A stretch of 64,000 bases of DNA from UBA1756 sp045132235 (GCA_045132235.1 JBGURX010000051.1:21476-85475); one strand, 5' to 3'. Counted from the stretch's first letter, positions 37,584 to 46,935 are shown. Numbers and translations are program-made. Notes: generated by a model from the sequence alone, not told the origin.

Positions 37584-37964
37584 TTAAAAATGTTGGATAT
37601 CAGCATCGCTCCAGAGATTTTCCAGCTGATAGAATTCACGGAACTCGGGCTGGAAGATGTGGACGATGATGTCGAAATAGTCAAGAAGAATCCACTCGCC
37701 ATTGGCCACGCCTTCCACAAATGTGGGAAGAACTCCGGCCTCGCGCTTGGTAACTTCCTGCACATAGTCGCACAGCGTTTCGAGGTGCGTTCTCGAAGTT
37801 CCCGAGCAGATGACGAATTTGTCAAAATATACGTGATTGATTTTTTTCAGGTCGATGACAGTGACATCCTCTCCTTTTTTCTCTAACAAAGCCTGTACAA
37901 TCAGCTCACTCAAATCCCCTTTGAAGAGGTCTTTTTTCTTGGTAGCGACTTTAATTTTTCCCAT
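37584..37964 (-). CDS. rsfS: Ribosomal silencing factor RsfS (Iojap)
   Basis: A 126-residue protein that binds ribosomal protein L14 and blocks subunit joining under starvation. The Iojap/RsfS core is evident: DVTVIDLKKINHVYFDKFVICSGTSRTHLETL (key parts VIDL, FVICSGTS, about residues 34-66), then GEWILLDYFDIIVHIFQPEFREFYQLENLW. Length is typical. It starts the transcript that continues into ftsH, LUD and cdsA. Two overlapping TAnnTTTG elements lie about 25-40 nt upstream. Confidence 0.94.
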   Translation of the reverse strand: MGKIKVATKKKDLFKGDLSELIVQALLEKKGEDVTVIDLKKINHVYFDKFVICSGTSRTHLETLCDYVQEVTKREAGVLPTFVEGVANGEWILLDYFDIIVHIFQPEFREFYQLENLWSDADIQHF

Positions 37965-37988
37965 TTACCTATTTTATGAATTAGCTTG

Positions 37989-38004
37989 CAAAAGTACAAA
38001 AATA
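37989..38004 (-). promoter_or_regulatory. Two abutting -7 elements for rsfS-ftsH-LUD-cdsA
   Basis: On the minus strand TATTTTTG (37997-38004) and TACTTTTG (37989-37996) lie head to tail. Either could be the -7 element. They face the divergent protease promoter. Confidence 0.55.
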
Positions 38005-38063
38005 AAATTGATTTTCGCATCTTAAAAATCGAAAGAAGTGTTTCAAAATCAAAAAAAATTGTC

Positions 38064-38071
38064 TATTTTTG
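38064..38071 (+). promoter_or_regulatory. -7 element for the T9SS protease pair
   Basis: TATTTTTG, 33 nt upstream of the protease start codon. Confidence 0.6.
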
Positions 38072-38104
38072 CCAGCTTGTTTTCTTTAGTGTAAAAAATA
38101 GCGT

Positions 38105-40456
38105 ATGAAACACCTCAATAGAGCCTTTTGTATCCTCATTTTCAGTGGTTTAGCACTTATTTTCAATGGATATGCCCAGCACTTGTCCGGCACTCTTCCT
38201 GCCAGCTATCAGAGTGCACTGATGTTTTCCCCTATCGGGGAGACGATGGTGGCGCCTGCTGATGCAGAGTTTGTGTCGCAGGCCGTGAACAATCCCGACA
38301 AAAGCGGCATGTACGTCATTGCGCAGCTGAAAGACGTTGACATAAGCCCATTGAATTCAGGAACTTGGGAGGAATTGGAAGACGGGACCATGATTTGGAG
38401 AGTCCGCATCAGCAGTCCCGGCGCCAAGGCATTGTCCTTGCACTTTGACCGTTTCAACCTGCCCGTTGGCGGACGTTTCTACGTATATGATGAAAACCGC
38501 ACACAGCTTTTGGGAGGTTTTTCGGAGCTGGACAACACGGATGACAAGGGATATTCCATAGGACTGATTGTTGGGGAGACAATAATTGCCGAATATGTGG
38601 CTCCTGCGTTGCTCACGCCTGGCGAGAAAAAGGCCATCTTAAACACAGAAGTAATGGTACCCGACATTCATATCTCACAGATTTCCTATATTTTCCGCGG
38701 AGTTTCCGACCTGCAACACGCCAAGGACATTGGTGACAGCGAAAGCTGCGAAGTAAATGTTGCCTGTCCGGAAGGAAACGACTGGCAGATGCAGAAACGG
38801 TCTGTGGTGCGCATCTATGTAGTGGAGGGCAACTCCGGCGGATGGTGCACCGGCACGCTCATCAACAATTTGGCCAACGACGGCACCCCGTACATCCTCA
38901 CCGCCAACCACTGCGGTCCCAATGCCACTGCGGCGAACTTCAACCAGTGGCGGTTTTATTTCAACTTGGAGTACACCACCTGCACGGGCACTACCGTACA
39001 GTCGCAAACCCAGTATCGTACGGGATGCTCAAAGGTTGCCTACGGTTCCATCAACGGAGGTTCCGACTTCTTCCTTTTGCAGTTGAACCAGGCTCCCGAC
39101 AACTCATGGAACCCGATTTACGCGGGCTGGCGGCGTGACAACACAGCGGCCACCACCGCCACGGGCATCCACCACCCGGCAGGCGATGTGAAGAAGATTT
39201 CCTCTTCCACCACTGTTTCATCAGGCTCTTACACAGGCTGTGCCTCCAACGCCCACTGGCGCATCACCGACTGGCGTCAAACCACTACCAACCAAGGTGT
39301 TACAGAAGGAGGTTCCTCCGGCTCAGCACTTTTTGACCAGAACGGCTATCTTGTGGGCACGCTGACGGGCGGTGCGGCCACATGCAGCAATCCCCACAAC
39401 GACTACTATGGCAAACTGTACTACCACTGGGACCAGAACGGCAGCTCCAGCGACCAGCAGCTGAAACCGTGGCTCGACCCCAACAACACGGGGAACAACA
39501 CCTGTCCCATGTACGACCCCAACAATCCTGACAACCCGATTGACCCGGATGATCCAGATGATCCGGACAATCCCGATAATCCTGATGACCCCGATGACCC
39601 GAGCACTCCGTCTGTACCCAGCGACTGCCACAAACTGCACTACCCGCTCAACGGCACTCTTACCCTCTATCGCACGCCTGACAACGGTTATCTGACAGGC
39701 ACCAACACATACGGCGACATTGCCAAGGCCGACTACTTCCAGAAAGACAGCACAGTGGAGTACCTCGTCAATTTGGTCATGAATGTAGGTGTGGCCAACG
39801 GCAACGGCAACGTAACCTTCTGCATCTGGGCAGACAACAATGGTCGTCCGGGAGCTCTGATAGCCAGCAAAACCGTATCCATCAGCACGATATCCTCACA
39901 CTGCTACACCGAAAACGACTCGCAGATGCCTACCGCCTACCCGCAGTTCAAACGCCGCTATAACTGCCAATTCTCTCCCACCGTCGCCATTAGCGGCAAC
40001 TTTTTCGCCGGCTACATGCTTCCCTCCACCGGACAATTTGCCTTGGTGACCAACAGCGAAAACCAAGCTGCCAACACAGGATGGGAATTGAGAAGCGACT
40101 CCTCATGGGTGGAATACTCTGATCCTTCTTCATGGGGCATTGCCCTCACCCACGCCCTCTTCCCGCAGCTGTGCGACAATCCCGAAGCCACGGAAATTGA
40201 AGAGTGGGACAATGAAAACGGCAGTGTCATCTTCCCGAACCCGACCACCGGCATGGTAACGGTTCAACTGTCAGACAGCGACGTGCCGGCAGTTGTCCGT
40301 GTATTCGACATGAACGGCAAGCTGCTGCCCATCGCCCCTGTACGCAACGGCAACACTTGCACCCTCGACCTCTCCTCACTGAGCAGCGGACTTTACATCA
40401 TTTCATTACAAGCTAACAATCAAATCATTACAAAGAAAATATCACTCATAAAATAA
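38105..40456 (+). CDS. T9SS-secreted trypsin-like serine protease (lysyl endopeptidase-like)
   Basis: A 783-residue secreted protein. Signal peptide about 1-25, then a propeptide-like region to about 215 that includes a small beta domain (RVRISSPGAKALSLHFDRFNLP). The chymotrypsin-fold domain (about 225-460) has the triad His269 (TANHC), Asp321 (GSDFFLL) and Ser405 (GGSSGSAL, replacing GDSGG), resembling bacterial lysyl endopeptidases. A low-complexity Asp/Pro/Asn linker (about 472-500) is followed by a beta-rich accessory domain and a type A sorting domain (FPNPTTG ... KKISLIK). Paralogous to the following gene, 19 nt away. Substrate preference cannot be read safely from the sequence. Confidence 0.88.
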   Translation: MKHLNRAFCILIFSGLALIFNGYAQHLSGTLPASYQSALMFSPIGETMVAPADAEFVSQAVNNPDKSGMYVIAQLKDVDISPLNSGTWEELEDGTMIWRVRISSPGAKALSLHFDRFNLPVGGRFYVYDENRTQLLGGFSELDNTDDKGYSIGLIVGETIIAEYVAPALLTPGEKKAILNTEVMVPDIHISQISYIFRGVSDLQHAKDIGDSESCEVNVACPEGNDWQMQKRSVVRIYVVEGNSGGWCTGTLINNLANDGTPYILTANHCGPNATAANFNQWRFYFNLEYTTCTGTTVQSQTQYRTGCSKVAYGSINGGSDFFLLQLNQAPDNSWNPIYAGWRRDNTAATTATGIHHPAGDVKKISSSTTVSSGSYTGCASNAHWRITDWRQTTTNQGVTEGGSSGSALFDQNGYLVGTLTGGAATCSNPHNDYYGKLYYHWDQNGSSSDQQLKPWLDPNNTGNNTCPMYDPNNPDNPIDPDDPDDPDNPDNPDDPDDPSTPSVPSDCHKLHYPLNGTLTLYRTPDNGYLTGTNTYGDIAKADYFQKDSTVEYLVNLVMNVGVANGNGNVTFCIWADNNGRPGALIASKTVSISTISSHCYTENDSQMPTAYPQFKRRYNCQFSPTVAISGNFFAGYMLPSTGQFALVTNSENQAANTGWELRSDSSWVEYSDPSSWGIALTHALFPQLCDNPEATEIEEWDNENGSVIFPNPTTGMVTVQLSDSDVPAVVRVFDMNGKLLPIAPVRNGNTCTLDLSSLSSGLYIISLQANNQIITKKISLIK

Positions 40457-40475
40457 ATCACTAAAATTATTCAAT

Positions 40476-42110
40476 ATGAAGAAATTCTTACCCTTTTGCA
40501 TGGCAGCCCTGCTGTGCCTGTTTGGCGTGAAAGCCATGGCTCAGATGAGTTACGGCGGAGAACCCCATTCTTTCAAAGTCACTCTTTCCTCCGCCATCCC
40601 CACCATTGAAGTTGAGGCATTGGACGTGGAGGCTCTTTTAGCTGAAGACGCATCCATCGAAGGCAAAAACCACGCTCTTCGTATCGGTGTTACCAAGGAT
40701 GTGATGTACACCAACACCAACTCCGGCCGAGTTGACATTCTGCCCGACGGTTCGAAAATCTGGCGTCTGAAATTCCACATGGAAGGAGCCACTTTTACCT
40801 CCATGAATTTCTCCACCTTCAACATTCCCAACGGTGCTGAGCTGTTCTTGTACACCCCTGATGAGGAATACGTTATCGGAAAGTTCACCAACCAGAACCT
40901 GATGGAAGACGGCACTTTCTATCCGCAAGAACTCCCTGGTGATGAAGTAATTGTTGAGTATTACGAACCTGCCGGCGTGGCTTTCAACGGACAGTTGACC
41001 ATCAACCAGATTTCGCAAGGCTACTACGATTTCTTCCATATTTATGAAAAAGACGTGGAAGGCGGTCTCGGCAATGCTGAAGGCACCTGCCACCCCAACG
41101 CCATCTGCTACGATGCCCAGTGGCACGACCAGATCCAGTCGGTGGTATGTTACACCATGACCTCCGGCGGCTACGTTTACATGTGCTCCGGTGCCATGGT
41201 GAACAACACCGCCCGCGACGGCAAGAAATACCTTCTTTCCGCCAACCACTGCTACGAAGCCGGCACATGGAAATTCTATTTCTGCTATCAAGCCACTACC
41301 TGCACCGGCACCAACGGCACCATTCTGAAAACTGCCACTGGATATACCCTCAAGGCCAAAGACAATGGCGACAGCAGCTCCGACTTCATGCTGGTGGAAA
41401 TCACCGGAACCATCAACCCCTCTTATAATGTCTTCCTCGCGGGTTGGACCAATGTAGCCACCGCTCCCACCAACCCGACCAACTGCGGTGCCATCCATCA
41501 TCCTGGCGGCGACATCAAGAAATTCAGTGTCCCGCAGAACATTGCCAACGGAGCGCTCTCTGGATATGGCAAATTCTGGCTCGCCAACTGGGCTACCGCC
41601 ACGGGTGCCACCGAGCAGGGTTCCTCCGGTTCCCCGCTGTTCAACAAAGACAAACTCATTGTTGGCCAGTTGTATGCCGGTTCCAGCAGCTGCACCAACC
41701 CCACTGGTTGGGACTTGTACGGCAAACTCTCCAACTCATGGACCAACAGCAACAACAGCAGCAGCGCTAAAAAATTGCAACCTTGGTTGGATCCCAACAA
41801 CACCGGTGCTACCTCGCTGCAGGGCGAATACCTCAACACTGTGGGGCTGACCAATTTCACACAGGTGGTGGATGCCCTGAATGTGTATCCCAACCCGAAC
41901 AATGGCCAGATGACCGTCAGCGGCAACTTCAGCGAAGGCAACGGTACCTGTATGGTATACGACATGATGGGCAACCTCGTGCTGAGCCGCGACATCACCC
42001 TCGCTCCCGAGTTCACCCTCAACCTGAACGCGCTGGCTCCGGGCATGTACATGATGGAAATCAACGACAACACTCACATTTCGCACGCTAAAATCATCAT
42101 TTCCAAATAA
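40476..42110 (+). CDS. T9SS-secreted trypsin-like serine protease (paralogue)
   Basis: A 544-residue secreted protease with signal peptide (1-22, ending AMAQ), a propeptide-like region, and a trypsin-like domain carrying His258 (SANHC), Asp303 (SSDFMLVEI) and Ser384 (QGSSGSPLF). The type A sorting domain (VYPNPNNG ... AKIIISK) follows with almost no linker, unlike the neighbour, which has an added Asp/Pro-rich linker and accessory domain. Shared features are HHPGGDIKK-like (HHPAGDVKK in the neighbour) and LQPWLDPNNTG-like segments, so the two arose by duplication. The stop overlaps the WbqC start by one base. Confidence 0.88.
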   Translation: MKKFLPFCMAALLCLFGVKAMAQMSYGGEPHSFKVTLSSAIPTIEVEALDVEALLAEDASIEGKNHALRIGVTKDVMYTNTNSGRVDILPDGSKIWRLKFHMEGATFTSMNFSTFNIPNGAELFLYTPDEEYVIGKFTNQNLMEDGTFYPQELPGDEVIVEYYEPAGVAFNGQLTINQISQGYYDFFHIYEKDVEGGLGNAEGTCHPNAICYDAQWHDQIQSVVCYTMTSGGYVYMCSGAMVNNTARDGKKYLLSANHCYEAGTWKFYFCYQATTCTGTNGTILKTATGYTLKAKDNGDSSSDFMLVEITGTINPSYNVFLAGWTNVATAPTNPTNCGAIHHPGGDIKKFSVPQNIANGALSGYGKFWLANWATATGATEQGSSGSPLFNKDKLIVGQLYAGSSSCTNPTGWDLYGKLSNSWTNSNNSSSAKKLQPWLDPNNTGATSLQGEYLNTVGLTNFTQVVDALNVYPNPNNGQMTVSGNFSEGNGTCMVYDMMGNLVLSRDITLAPEFTLNLNALAPGMYMMEINDNTHISHAKIIISK

Positions 42111-42736
42111 TGAACATGGAGAAAATCGTCCTTTCGACGGCCTATCTCCCCACGATCGAATACTTCGCTTTTATTGCTAAAAGCGAAGTATTTTTTCTTG
42201 AGGGGTGTGAGACTTTCCAGAAGCAAAGCTACCGGAACAGGGCATATATCCTGACGGCGGGCGGCGTGCAGTCGCTCATCCTGCCCACACGGCACGACAC
42301 CCAGCGGTGCTGCATCCGCGACGTGCGTATCGACTACAAGGACAAGTGGCAGCTGAAGCACTGGCGGGCCATCGAAACCGCCTACAGCGGCACACCCTAT
42401 TTCCTGTATTACAAGGATTTCCTTTATCCTTTTTTTGAAAAGAAATACGACTTTCTTTTTGACTACAACACCGAGCTGACCCTCACCTTGCTCAAACTCC
42501 TGAAAATAAAAAAAGTCCCCGCAATAACGGAGACTTATATTAATATGTATGAAGATGCATTGGATTTGCGGTCGGAGCTTCATCCCAAGCGGAAGAGCCT
42601 TATCGGGTGCCTGCCCTATCCACAGATTTTCAGCGACCGACAGCCTTTTGCCGACCGTTTATCGGTGATTGACCTTCTGTTCAACCTCGGGCCGGAAGCC
42701 CTGCAGCATCTTAATCAACTGAAGGTATTACGCTGA
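42110..42736 (+). CDS. WbqC-family protein
   Basis: A 208-residue protein matching the WbqC-like family: STAYLPTIEYFAFIAKSEVFFLE near the start (key residues YLP, about 10-17), the RNRAYIL-TAGGVQSLILPT segment and HWRAIETAYSGTPYFLYY (about 83-100). WbqC-like proteins occur in O-antigen and glycoconjugate clusters, but their reaction is not established. It starts in a TAATG overlap with the protease gene, implying translational coupling. Its 3' end overlaps the ftsZ 3' end by 26 bp on the opposite strand. A second ATG two codons later is an equally good start. Confidence 0.85.
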   Translation: MNMEKIVLSTAYLPTIEYFAFIAKSEVFFLEGCETFQKQSYRNRAYILTAGGVQSLILPTRHDTQRCCIRDVRIDYKDKWQLKHWRAIETAYSGTPYFLYYKDFLYPFFEKKYDFLFDYNTELTLTLLKLLKIKKVPAITETYINMYEDALDLRSELHPKRKSLIGCLPYPQIFSDRQPFADRLSVIDLLFNLGPEALQHLNQLKVLR

Positions 42737-44321
42737 AAAAGAGAGAATTGCTGTAGCTAGCCTGCGGAATGGCATTGCCCGGTGACACAATCTTCTCTAC
42801 CCGTTCCGACTGCACAGAAGAGATGTCCTGCATGCGGCGGAAGGTGGGTTTCTCCAGCAATTCGCGGTACGATTCGTCGTTATCATAGATATCATCATTA
42901 TGATTGGGCGAAAGTGTCACGGTATTGTTGGGCGTGCTCAAGTCAATCACAACAGCTTCTGTAGCAGTACGGGGGGCAGGCTGTTGCATCGGCTGCACCG
43001 GCTGCTGCTGGGGCTGCTCGAGGAAGGGGAACTGGTCGATGGGAGAAGTGAACACGTCGGAGACGTTATTCTGGTGGAAGTCGGTGGGACGCATATTGCC
43101 GAACAGATCGGGCTGCGGGTCGGAGTTCGGAGTCACATTGCCCGTACCGAAATTTGAGGAAGCATCCGGGGTGCTATCGGTGGAAGGGCTTTCCGGGGCA
43201 TAAGGAGCCGTGTTCTGAGTGGCCGCATTGGATGAGAAGGGCGTGACGATCTTCTCCTCCGGAATGGGAGAGATGGGGGCAGAAAATTCCTGTTCCAAAT
43301 TTCTCTTGATATCATCCTTGAGGGTGCTGCCGAAGTCATGATGTTTTCCCTTGCGGGTATAGTTGGTGATGATGACCGACAATTTGATCTTGTCGCCAAG
43401 GTCCTTTTCGGCGGCGTGTCCCCAGATGACGTTGGTGTCGTCGTTTCTGTACTTGTCGAACTCCTGGGCCAGCTTCTTCAACTCCGACACTTTGAGTTCA
43501 TTGCCCTCACCATAGCGCACGAAGAAGAGGAAGTTCTGGGCGCTGTCGATGTTGGCGTCATCAATGAGGGAGCAGGTCATGGCTTCACTGACGACCTTTT
43601 CGATACGGTCTTCGCCGCTGGCTTCTGCGAGGCCGAGCATCGCTTCGCCGCTATCCTTCATGATGGTGAGGATATCGTTGAAATCCACATTCTGATAACC
43701 GTCGAGGGTGATGAGTTCGGCGATACATTTGACGGCATTTTTGAGCACGTCGTCGGCATAGCCGAGAGCCACCCGCAAGGTTTCATCCTCATAGATTTCC
43801 ATGATTTTCTGGTTCTGGATGATGATGAGGGAATCGACATACTTTCTCAGTTCCTCGATACCCTTGTCGGCTTTGGCGAAGCTCTTCACACCTTCGAGGT
43901 CGTAGGGGTAGGTGACGACAGCGATGGTGAGGATGCCCATTTCGCGGGCGATCTTGGCCACCACGGGGGAGGCGCCCGTACCGGTGCCCTTGCCCATACC
44001 GGCGGTGATGAAGAGCATCTTGGTCTCCGCACCGATCAGGTCGCGGATGGCCTGTTCGCTCTCAATGGCGAGGCGTTCGGCCTCTTTCGGGTTGGCGCCT
44101 GCGCCGAGGCCGGTGTCGCCGAAGACGAGCTTGGTGGGCACTTCGTTTCTTTCGACGGCCATCTTATCGGTGTTGCAGACGAGGAAGTCCACGCCCACGA
44201 TACCTTCCTTAAACATGTGTTGAACGGCATTGTTGCCGGCGCCGCCCACGCCGATTACTTTGATGATGGAACCTTTTTTCTGTTCGCCGTAGCTGGTTTC
44301 AAAACTGATATCTTCTAACAT
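42711..44321 (-). CDS. ftsZ: Cell division GTPase FtsZ
   Basis: A 536-residue FtsZ that polymerises at midcell. The T1 loop VGGAGNNAV (about 25-33), T3 region FGDTGLGAGANP, T7 catalytic loop NVDFNDI (about 210-216) and C-terminal globular domain are in order. A long disordered linker (about 320-480) with Pro/Gln-rich sequence leads to a KPTFRRMQ motif, then about 35 further residues. The T4 glycine-rich loop reads GMGKGTGTGAS, with Lys where GGGTGTG is nearly invariant. The 3' end overlaps wbqC. It follows ftsA by 31 nt, without a separate promoter. Confidence 0.95.
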   Translation of the reverse strand: MLEDISFETSYGEQKKGSIIKVIGVGGAGNNAVQHMFKEGIVGVDFLVCNTDKMAVERNEVPTKLVFGDTGLGAGANPKEAERLAIESEQAIRDLIGAETKMLFITAGMGKGTGTGASPVVAKIAREMGILTIAVVTYPYDLEGVKSFAKADKGIEELRKYVDSLIIIQNQKIMEIYEDETLRVALGYADDVLKNAVKCIAELITLDGYQNVDFNDILTIMKDSGEAMLGLAEASGEDRIEKVVSEAMTCSLIDDANIDSAQNFLFFVRYGEGNELKVSELKKLAQEFDKYRNDDTNVIWGHAAEKDLGDKIKLSVIITNYTRKGKHHDFGSTLKDDIKRNLEQEFSAPISPIPEEKIVTPFSSNAATQNTAPYAPESPSTDSTPDASSNFGTGNVTPNSDPQPDLFGNMRPTDFHQNNVSDVFTSPIDQFPFLEQPQQQPVQPMQQPAPRTATEAVVIDLSTPNNTVTLSPNHNDDIYDNDESYRELLEKPTFRRMQDISSVQSERVEKIVSPGNAIPQASYSNSLFFSVIPSVD

Positions 44322-44352
44322 AATTTCTTTACTTTCAATAAACGTGATGGTT

Positions 44353-45708
44353 TTAGTTGACGCCGTCCTTGTTGGGCATGGAAATGAAGCTCCCGAACCA
44401 GTCGGTCACCTTGTCGATGAACGAGCTGCCGTCTCTTTTCTTCGCTTTATCATTGCCTTTTTTGTTGGCGTTGGCTTTCCGCGTCGGGATTTCCTTCTCT
44501 TCCGGTTCCGGCTCCTGCTGCTGCATGGCTTCCGGTTCGGAGAGGCAACCCAAGCGCAGGAGGCCGAGTGCGGTAGAACAGGAGGGTGCTTTGAGCGCGT
44601 TGTCGATGGTGCTTGACAGTCCGTAGATAGGGTAGCCGATGCGGGTGCGGCGCTGAAGGATGAACTCGGTGAGGTTGGTGAGATTCTTCAGCTGGGAGCC
44701 GCCGCCGGTGAGCACGACCGTCTTGACGGAATTGGCGTAGCCCGACTCATCGATGGCGCGTTTGATGGGCTTGAGGATATCCTCGGCGACGCGGGCGTTG
44801 ATGACGGTGGCGAGGTCGCGTTCGTTGATCTTGAGCGACTGGCCGAAACCCGAGCTGTCGGGGATGGTGATATAGTTGTTGGGATTAGCCATTTCGGGGA
44901 GGCAGTTGCCGTGGTTGACCTTGAGGTATTCGGCCTGTTCGATGGGAATGGGAATATTCTCAATGTCGGTGGTGATGGCCTGGCTGCCGACGGGGATAAC
45001 CTTGACGCAGACGGGGAAGCCCTGATTGTAGATGACGAGGTCGCTGGTACCGCCGCCGATGTCGATGAGGGCGACGCCGTTCATCTTCTCCTGTTCGGTG
45101 AGGCACACATCGCCGGAAGCGATGGGCTCGAGCATGAGGCGTTTGGTTTCCAGTCCGGCGCCGGTGACACTGAAGGTGATTCGTCTGACCTCCTCCACGT
45201 CGCCGGTGACCACTTGGTAGTAGCCGACGAGATGCTGGCAGAGGGTGCCCACGGGGTCGGGCAGGTGTTTGCCTTCCACCTCATAGTACTGGGGGATGAC
45301 GGTGATCACCTCTGCGCCCTTCACGTTCATCAGTCGCAGCTGGCTGAGCATATTCTCCACCTCCTCTTCGGTCACCATTTTGTTGAGGCCGTCGGGGCGC
45401 AGGGAGCTGTTGGTGCAGCCCATGCTTTTGATGTGGCGGCCTGCGACGCCGACATAGACTTCGCTGATGGGCTCGTCGATGCTGGACGCCAGCTGGTTGA
45501 GGGCCACCTTGATGTCTTGGATGGTGCTCCCAGGGCGGAACACGCGGCCGTTTTCGACGCCGGTGGACTGGCTTCTGCCGTAGCCGCACACATCGATTTT
45601 CCCGTCGCTGTGCATGAAGCCGGCGACCATCAGGATCTTGGTGGTGCCGATGTCAAGCCCCACGACCATTTTGAGAGGGGAGGATTGAGATTGTATATTG
45701 TTGTCCAT
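44353..45708 (-). CDS. ftsA: Cell division protein FtsA
   Basis: A 451-residue actin-like protein that tethers FtsZ to the membrane. The ATP-binding core is clear: VVGLDIGTTKI (phosphate-1, about 15-25), ALIDIGGGTSDLVIYN (phosphate-2, about 212-227) and VVLTGGGSQLKNL (adenosine motif, about 338-350). SVYVGVAGRHI-like and VIPQYYEVEG segments mark subdomain 1C. The C-terminus after a Lys-rich linker ends in an amphipathic helix (SFIDKVTDWFGSFIS), the membrane-targeting sequence. Between ftsQ and ftsZ, as usual. Confidence 0.95.
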   Translation of the reverse strand: MDNNIQSQSSPLKMVVGLDIGTTKILMVAGFMHSDGKIDVCGYGRSQSTGVENGRVFRPGSTIQDIKVALNQLASSIDEPISEVYVGVAGRHIKSMGCTNSSLRPDGLNKMVTEEEVENMLSQLRLMNVKGAEVITVIPQYYEVEGKHLPDPVGTLCQHLVGYYQVVTGDVEEVRRITFSVTGAGLETKRLMLEPIASGDVCLTEQEKMNGVALIDIGGGTSDLVIYNQGFPVCVKVIPVGSQAITTDIENIPIPIEQAEYLKVNHGNCLPEMANPNNYITIPDSSGFGQSLKINERDLATVINARVAEDILKPIKRAIDESGYANSVKTVVLTGGGSQLKNLTNLTEFILQRRTRIGYPIYGLSSTIDNALKAPSCSTALGLLRLGCLSEPEAMQQQEPEPEEKEIPTRKANANKKGNDKAKKRDGSSFIDKVTDWFGSFISMPNKDGVN

Positions 45709-45734
45709 AAAAAGGTTAATTGGTTTCTTGGTTT

Positions 45735-46478
45735 TTATTTGGCTGCGTAGATGCGGTCTTTGAAGCGGAGGTCGAGAGATTGGTAGGGGCCTGCGTCGAG
45801 GAGTCCGTGGGAGTAGGCGGCATCGAGGTTGGCGAGTTTGTCGGAGAGGTGGTCGGCGTTGCCGAGGAGCACGGTATGGCCGCCGAGCACGCTGTAGATT
45901 TCAATCTGTCCGTCGGGGCGGACGTAGATTTCGGGGTATTGTGCGGCGTAGTCCTTGTTGCCGGCGAGGGTGCGGGCGACGGTGTAGGCGTTGTGCATGG
46001 CTCCTTTCTTCTTGATGAAGGAGTGGGGCTTGCAGCTGCCGACGTTGCCGTTGATGACGAGCAGGTTGCTGCAGCGCGGGTCGTCGGGGAGGAGCTGTCC
46101 GTTGTCGGCGAGCACGAGCGGGGCGGCGCCTTCGGGGAAGACCAGCGCGAGCGGGGTCTTGGTGTTGATGGTGACAGTGAGGCAGCCGCCGTTGATGGCG
46201 GTGGACTCAATGCCCTTCACCCACGGGTTCTGTTTCAGCACCTGCTCGATGGCCTTGCGGTCGAACTTGCGCACCTTTTGTCCCACCGGGTTGGCGGAAG
46301 ATTTGAGAATGAGCGTGCGGGCCTGCTGTTCGGTCACCATGGTGTGACTGTTCTTGTCGGCGATAGCAACCTTCACTTCACTGCACGGGAGATTGAAATA
46401 TCGGAAACCGGCCAGCGCCACCAACACGAGCGCGACAACAAGCAGCAACAAAACAAGAATGCTTTTCAGTTTCTTCAT
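45735..46478 (-). CDS. ftsQ: Cell division protein FtsQ
   Basis: A 247-residue bitopic membrane protein of the FtsQ/DivIB family. A short basic cytoplasmic start and one membrane helix (about 5-25) are followed by a divergent POTRA-like region (VKVAIADKNSHTMVTEQQARTLIL) and the beta domain (NPWVKGIESTAINGGCLTVTI; key motif NPWV, about 84-87). Divergent from proteobacterial FtsQ but typical for the phylum, and placed directly before ftsA. It links the Z ring to septal wall synthesis. It begins the local transcript, since murC/murG are absent upstream. Confidence 0.9.
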   Translation of the reverse strand: MKKLKSILVLLLLVVALVLVALAGFRYFNLPCSEVKVAIADKNSHTMVTEQQARTLILKSSANPVGQKVRKFDRKAIEQVLKQNPWVKGIESTAINGGCLTVTINTKTPLALVFPEGAAPLVLADNGQLLPDDPRCSNLLVINGNVGSCKPHSFIKKKGAMHNAYTVARTLAGNKDYAAQYPEIYVRPDGQIEIYSVLGGHTVLLGNADHLSDKLANLDAAYSHGLLDAGPYQSLDLRFKDRIYAAK

Positions 46479-46570
46479 TAAAGGCAGGAAATGATGGTTT
46501 TTTAAGGCAGGTTCGGAGTGCGCCTTCGGGGAACAACAACCCTCCAGCTTCAGACGTGATTAGTAACTTG

Positions 46571-46578
46571 CAAAGATA
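46571..46578 (-). promoter_or_regulatory. -7 element for ftsQAZ
   Basis: The minus strand reads TATCTTTG, 92 nt upstream of ftsQ, in the divergent region shared with rpsF. Confidence 0.6.
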
Positions 46579-46935
46579 CTTCATATTTCCCTTTTCTCCA
46601 AAATATTCACCAAATAAAACAAACAATTTATTGTTAATATTTTTCAACCCATCCACACCTTAAACTCATTTCATTATCAATCATTTATAAAGAATAAAAC
46701 CCTGATTTTTCCACCATTTTCAGGCTCCAAGCCCTTATGCCCCGTGACTTCCGGATGCCGTACACGCTTGTTATGTCGGGAAAATGCGGTCTTTTCTTCC
46801 GCAAAAAATTTTAAATATTGAAATAAATAAACAAATATGTATCGCGAAGCCTTATTTTCTAAAGCATTGAAACATCATCATTTACATCTTGATAAAAAAT
46901 TTGGTTGGAGATGGTTTTTGTAAGAAAAAAAGTTG
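46579..46935. other. AT-rich divergent intergenic region, no gene seen
   Basis: Between the ftsQ and rpsF promoters. It contains a GC-richer patch (about 46735-46805) with a TGCGG/CCGCA hairpin near 46786, but no frame with a plausible start or family match. I see no S6:S18-binding leader that I can name. Confidence 0.4.

Noticed and set aside
39520..39610. Asp/Pro/Asn coding repeat in the first protease considered as a mobile or CRISPR-like array
   Set aside because: Units are short, imperfect and in frame (NPDNP/DPDDP); this is an ordinary low-complexity linker between domains.
46579..46935. S6:S18-type autoregulatory leader before rpsF
   Set aside because: I could not find the expected paired structure with a CCG bulge near the start, and most of this region lies upstream of the rpsF -7 element.
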